DNA of 46,874 nucleotides from Pseudomonas sp. REP124. Lineage in GTDB: Bacteria > Pseudomonadota > Gammaproteobacteria > Pseudomonadales > Pseudomonadaceae. Position numbers and translations under genes: made by a program. The stretch is taken from assembly GCF_020164475.1 (NCBI RefSeq), contig NZ_JAIQWX010000036.1, positions 1-46,874 on the forward strand, in the 5' to 3' direction. Shown piece by piece: positions 44,364 to 46,874 of the stretch. Within the stretch, counting starts at the first letter, position 1, and each line of letters begins with the position of its first letter. The notes below the pieces were generated by a model that searched no databases, was not told the origin of the DNA, and worked only from the letters and a program-made list of their open reading frames with translations.

Positions 44364-45029
44364 TTACTTGAAGAAGTGTTCGAAGGCTTCGCTGGCGCGA
44401 TGCACGTTGTCCACCAGGGTTTTGATCTCGGTGACCACGTTGGTCAGGCTCGAGTCGGAGCTCAGCGCGCCGAACATGTTGTAGACGGTCTGCCCGTTCG
44501 GCATGGATTCGATACCGATCGAGGACAGCGGGAACAGCTCGCGGCTGCGCAACACGGCTTCGTTGAAGGCACGCACGTCGCTGATCGAGTCGATGTCGAC
44601 CAGTACGGTGTCGACGATGATCTGCTCGCCGACCACCGCGATGTAAATCGGCAGGCCACCAAACTCGTTCATTTCCAGCTTGATGCTGGATTCGGAGCCT
44701 TGGACGAGGGAGAGGGTGATTTCCTGCGATACCACTTCGTCCAGGGCCTGAAGGGCGGTGAACAGGCGGTCGATGGTCCAGTTGTTACCTGCGCTCATGT
44801 AATTCTCCGACATGAATGAGCCAGCCAGAATCGGTTGGCGTAGCTGTTGCTCCATTTGCTTGAGCAGGCTTCGATTTTCCGGAAGCACCCAAGTTTCGTG
44901 TTTCACATAACCGGCGGCGGCCAGTCCAGCGCGCATCTGCTTCATGTAGAAGCTCGAGGGCTTTTTCGTGGACGGTTTCGAGCGCTCTTCCTTGCCGGCG
45001 GATGCCCGTGCTGAAGAGCTGCTTTTCAT
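44364..45029 (-). CDS. DUF2170 family protein with N-terminal extension (YjfI-like)
   Basis: 221 residues. The C-terminal 133 (from MSAGNNWTIDRLFTALQAL) are a DUF2170/YjfI domain, the whole length of E. coli YjfI. The N-terminal 88 are extra: a Ser/Lys-rich start, then YMKQMRAGLAAAGYVKHETW followed by VLPENRSLLKQMEQQLR. The beta strand followed by two helices is like a ribbon-helix-helix fold, so DNA binding is possible but inferred. The ATG at 45029 is preferred to a GTG three codons upstream because GGGAG lies 8 bases before it. First gene of the operon. Confidence 0.8.
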   Translation of the reverse strand: MKSSSSARASAGKEERSKPSTKKPSSFYMKQMRAGLAAAGYVKHETWVLPENRSLLKQMEQQLRQPILAGSFMSENYMSAGNNWTIDRLFTALQALDEVVSQEITLSLVQGSESSIKLEMNEFGGLPIYIAVVGEQIIVDTVLVDIDSISDVRAFNEAVLRSRELFPLSSIGIESMPNGQTVYNMFGALSSDSSLTNVVTEIKTLVDNVHRASEAFEHFFK

Positions 45030-45052
45030 GGTGGCCACTCCCGTTATGAAAA

Positions 45053-45109
45053 CTCACGCGCTGAAACACTACAGTCAATTCTGACAGCTCACAATGGCTC
45101 ACGCGTGAG
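45053..45109 (-). promoter_or_regulatory. Promoter and possible operators of the yjf-type operon
   Basis: On the minus strand TTGTGA (complement of 45089-45094) and TAGTGT (complement of 45066-45071) are 17 bases apart. A perfect 12-base palindrome CTCACGCGTGAG (45098-45109) lies just upstream of the -35, and a half copy CTCACGCG (45053-45060) lies at the predicted start point. A third CTCAC is at 45088-45092. The arrangement suggests a repressor or activator binding here, possibly the operon's own first product. Confidence 0.5.
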
Positions 45110-45124
45110 ATTTTCAGACACACA

Positions 45125-45160
45125 AAAAAGGCCGGTAACCTGTGTGAGGCTACCGGCCTT
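45125..45160 (-). terminator. Terminator of the isochorismatase-family gene
   Basis: AAGGCCGGTAACC and GGCTACCGGCCTT pair with one mismatch around loop TGTGTGA; the plus-strand A-run at 45125-45129 becomes the U-run for the minus-strand transcript. Confidence 0.85.
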
Positions 45161-45178
45161 GAGCGTTTGCGGGGTCGA

Positions 45179-45730
45179 TCAGTTGGCGGACAGGAACTCC
45201 TCGGTCGATATCACTTTGGCATAGGCAAAACCGAGAGCCGACATGAATGCGGCATGCACATGCGCCGCTGGAACGGTCACGCCATTGAATTCCAGATCGC
45301 GGGAGGCACAGGCGTCGTGGATCACCGTGACGCTGTAGCCCAGGTCATCGGCGGCACGGGTGATGCCGTCGATGCACATGTGGCTCATGCTGCCGGCCAC
45401 CACCAGTTCCTTGATGCCTTGCTCGTCGAGGATCGACTGCAATTCGGTTTCGCGGAACGAATTGACGAAGTGCTTGAGGACCACCGGTTCGTTGTTCTGG
45501 TTGAGGACTTTGGGGTGCAATTTTGCGCCTTCCGAGCCCGGGGTGAAGAACGGTGCGGCGTCGGAGGTGAATTCGTGGCGGATATGCACCACCGAATCAC
45601 CGGCTTCACGGAAGGACTTGAGCAGGCGTACGGCGTTGTCCGCGGCGGCATCGGCGCCGGCCAGCGGCCACTTGCCTTGTGGGAAGTAGTCGTTCTGGAT
45701 ATCAACTACGATGAGTGCTTGCTTGGCCAT
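45179..45730 (-). CDS. Isochorismatase-family cysteine hydrolase
   Basis: 183-residue soluble hydrolase with the family's triad Asp10 (ALIVVDIQNDYF), Lys86 (VVLKHFVNSF) and Cys119 (AGSMSHMCIDG). Members split C-N or ester bonds of small metabolites, such as nicotinamide, carbamoyl or isochorismate compounds; the substrate here is unknown. The start is the ATG of MAKQALIVVD, preceded by GAGGAAAC. It diverges from the GlxA-type regulator gene with a 102-base gap, which suggests that the regulator controls it. Confidence 0.9.
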   Translation of the reverse strand: MAKQALIVVDIQNDYFPQGKWPLAGADAAADNAVRLLKSFREAGDSVVHIRHEFTSDAAPFFTPGSEGAKLHPKVLNQNNEPVVLKHFVNSFRETELQSILDEQGIKELVVAGSMSHMCIDGITRAADDLGYSVTVIHDACASRDLEFNGVTVPAAHVHAAFMSALGFAYAKVISTEEFLSAN

Positions 45731-45832
45731 GACTGTTTCCTCGAAGTGCGGTTTGGGTGTGGAATGTAGTATTGGCGCTGGCGCTCCGATCGGGGATTGG
45801 CCGCACCGACAATAGACGGGGGAAAACTGACA

Positions 45833-46825
45833 ATGGATGCACAAAGGGCAATCGTCGAACTGGGCGTGTTGATCTATCCCGGCGCGCAGATGGCGGCGGT
45901 GCATGGGCTGACTGATCTGTTCGAGGTGGCCAACGGAGTCGCCGCAGAGCATCAAGCTGCGCATTTGCCGTTTCTGCGCGTCAGCCATTGGCGGGCAGAT
46001 GGCGATAAGACGCCTACCCGCGTCTACGACAGTTATCCCCGCAACCAAGGTGGGTTGATGGCGGTATTGATCCCGCCATCAATCGCCGGTTTCACCGAAG
46101 GCCAGGCGCCGCAGTCTCTGCTGGATTGGCTGCGGCAGCAGCATGCCAATGGCGCGACCCTGGGCGGGGTGTGCGTCGGCTCGCTGCTGTTGGCCGAAAG
46201 CGGTCTGCTTGACGGTCGCAGCGCCACGACCCACTGGACCTCGGCCAAATCCTTCGCCGAACGTTACCCGGCGATCAAGCTCAAGGCCGATACGCCCATC
46301 GTCGATGACGGCGACCTGATCACCACCGCCGGGCTGATGGCCTGGTCCGAGCTGGGCCTGCGTTTGGTCGACCGCCTGTTGGGGCCGAGCATCGCCACCG
46401 GCACCGCGCGTTTTCTGGTGGTGGAACACAGCGACAGCGCCAGCGAGTGCGGCAGCAATTTCGCGCCGATCCTGAGCCATGGCGATGCTTCGATCCTCAA
46501 GGTGCAGCACTGGCTGCAGAGCACTGGTGCCACTGACGTGTCGCTTAGCGCGATGGCCGAGCGCGCGGGGCTGGAGGAACGCACTTTTTTGCGGCGCTTT
46601 CGTTCAGCGACCGGGCTCAAACCCACCGAATACTGCCAGCATCTGCGGGTGGGCAAGGCGCGGGAGATGCTCGAGTTCACCAATGGGACTATCGATCATA
46701 TTGCCTGGACTGTCGGGTATCAGGACCCGGGCGCGTTTCGGTCGACCTTCAAGAAAATCACCGGGCTGGCGCCGAGTGATTATCGGACGCGGTTTGGGGT
46801 GACGCCGGGGGTTGCATCCCGTTAG
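45833..46825 (+). CDS. GlxA/FtrA-family transcriptional regulator (DJ-1/PfpI + AraC)
   Basis: 330-residue predicted regulator. The N-terminal 1-190 are a DJ-1/PfpI-like domain with the nucleophile-elbow cysteine at 114 (TLGGVCVGSLLLAESG). The C-terminal part (about 235-325) is an AraC DNA-binding domain with two helix-turn-helix units (LSAMAERAGLEERTFLRRF; IDHIAWTVGYQDPGAFRST). The ligand is unknown; some relatives sense quaternary amines. The ATG of MDAQRAIVEL is chosen; a TTG 12 codons upstream is less likely. Confidence 0.9.
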   Translation: MDAQRAIVELGVLIYPGAQMAAVHGLTDLFEVANGVAAEHQAAHLPFLRVSHWRADGDKTPTRVYDSYPRNQGGLMAVLIPPSIAGFTEGQAPQSLLDWLRQQHANGATLGGVCVGSLLLAESGLLDGRSATTHWTSAKSFAERYPAIKLKADTPIVDDGDLITTAGLMAWSELGLRLVDRLLGPSIATGTARFLVVEHSDSASECGSNFAPILSHGDASILKVQHWLQSTGATDVSLSAMAERAGLEERTFLRRFRSATGLKPTEYCQHLRVGKAREMLEFTNGTIDHIAWTVGYQDPGAFRSTFKKITGLAPSDYRTRFGVTPGVASR

Positions 46826-46845
46826 CCGCCACACCACAAATCCCC

Positions 46846-46874
46846 TTGTGGGAGCGGGCTTGCTCGCGAAAGCG
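46846..46874. repeat. REP-type palindromic element, cut by window end
   Basis: GTGGGAGCGGGCTTGCTCGC is a well-known repetitive extragenic palindrome core of the P. fluorescens group; GAGC and GCTC form the stem. Only one copy is seen in the window. Confidence 0.8.

Overview
The window is a chromosomal segment of a Pseudomonas, most likely of the P. fluorescens group. The evidence is the gene order birA-coaX-SPOR protein-tRNAs-secE-nusG ... rplQ-katA-ferritin-uvrA-MFS-ssb, protein sequences close to those I know from Pseudomonas, the TTG and GTG starts typical of the genus, and a Pseudomonas-type REP sequence at the right edge. No stretch of more than about 220 bases lacks a gene.

Layout. 1-2222: birA, coaX and a small SPOR-like envelope protein. 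2206-2891: tRNA-Tyr, -Gly and -Thr behind strong promoters, then a terminator, a new promoter and tRNA-Trp. The second EF-Tu gene (tufB) that sits between tRNA-Thr and tRNA-Trp in P. aeruginosa is missing. 2937-14791: secE-nusG, rplK-rplA, rplJ-rplL and rpoB-rpoC, separated by leader hairpins and attenuators. 15008-19324: the str operon (rpsL-rpsG-fusA-tuf) behind a consensus promoter and a UUCG-loop attenuator. 19481-33182: the S10, spc and alpha ribosomal protein clusters, with fresh terminator-promoter junctions before rpsJ, before rpsH and before rpsM. 33381-40460: katA, a bacterioferritin-like ferritin, uvrA (minus strand), a YajR-like MFS transporter and ssb.

40531-45029 (minus strand) is the least understood part. 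It is a complete counterpart of the E. coli yjfIJKLM-yjfC cluster: a DUF2170 protein with an extra N-terminal domain, a PspA/IM30 protein, DUF2491, DUF350 (membrane), DUF1190 (lipoprotein) and an ATP-grasp protein of the glutathionylspermidine-synthase family. It looks like an uncharacterised envelope or membrane-stress module. The last gene is interrupted by one in-frame amber codon with the rest of the frame intact. Upstream lie a promoter candidate overlapping CTCACGCG repeats and, between the second and third genes, a perfect hairpin.

45179-46825: an isochorismatase-family hydrolase diverging from a GlxA/FtrA-type regulator (DJ-1/PfpI domain plus AraC DNA-binding domain). A truncated REP element ends the window.

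Most of the window is the core gene-expression machinery: RNA polymerase core subunits, NusG, elongation factors, about half of the ribosomal proteins, the Sec translocon and four tRNAs. Its novelty lies in junction architecture and in the yjf-type module, not in new core genes.
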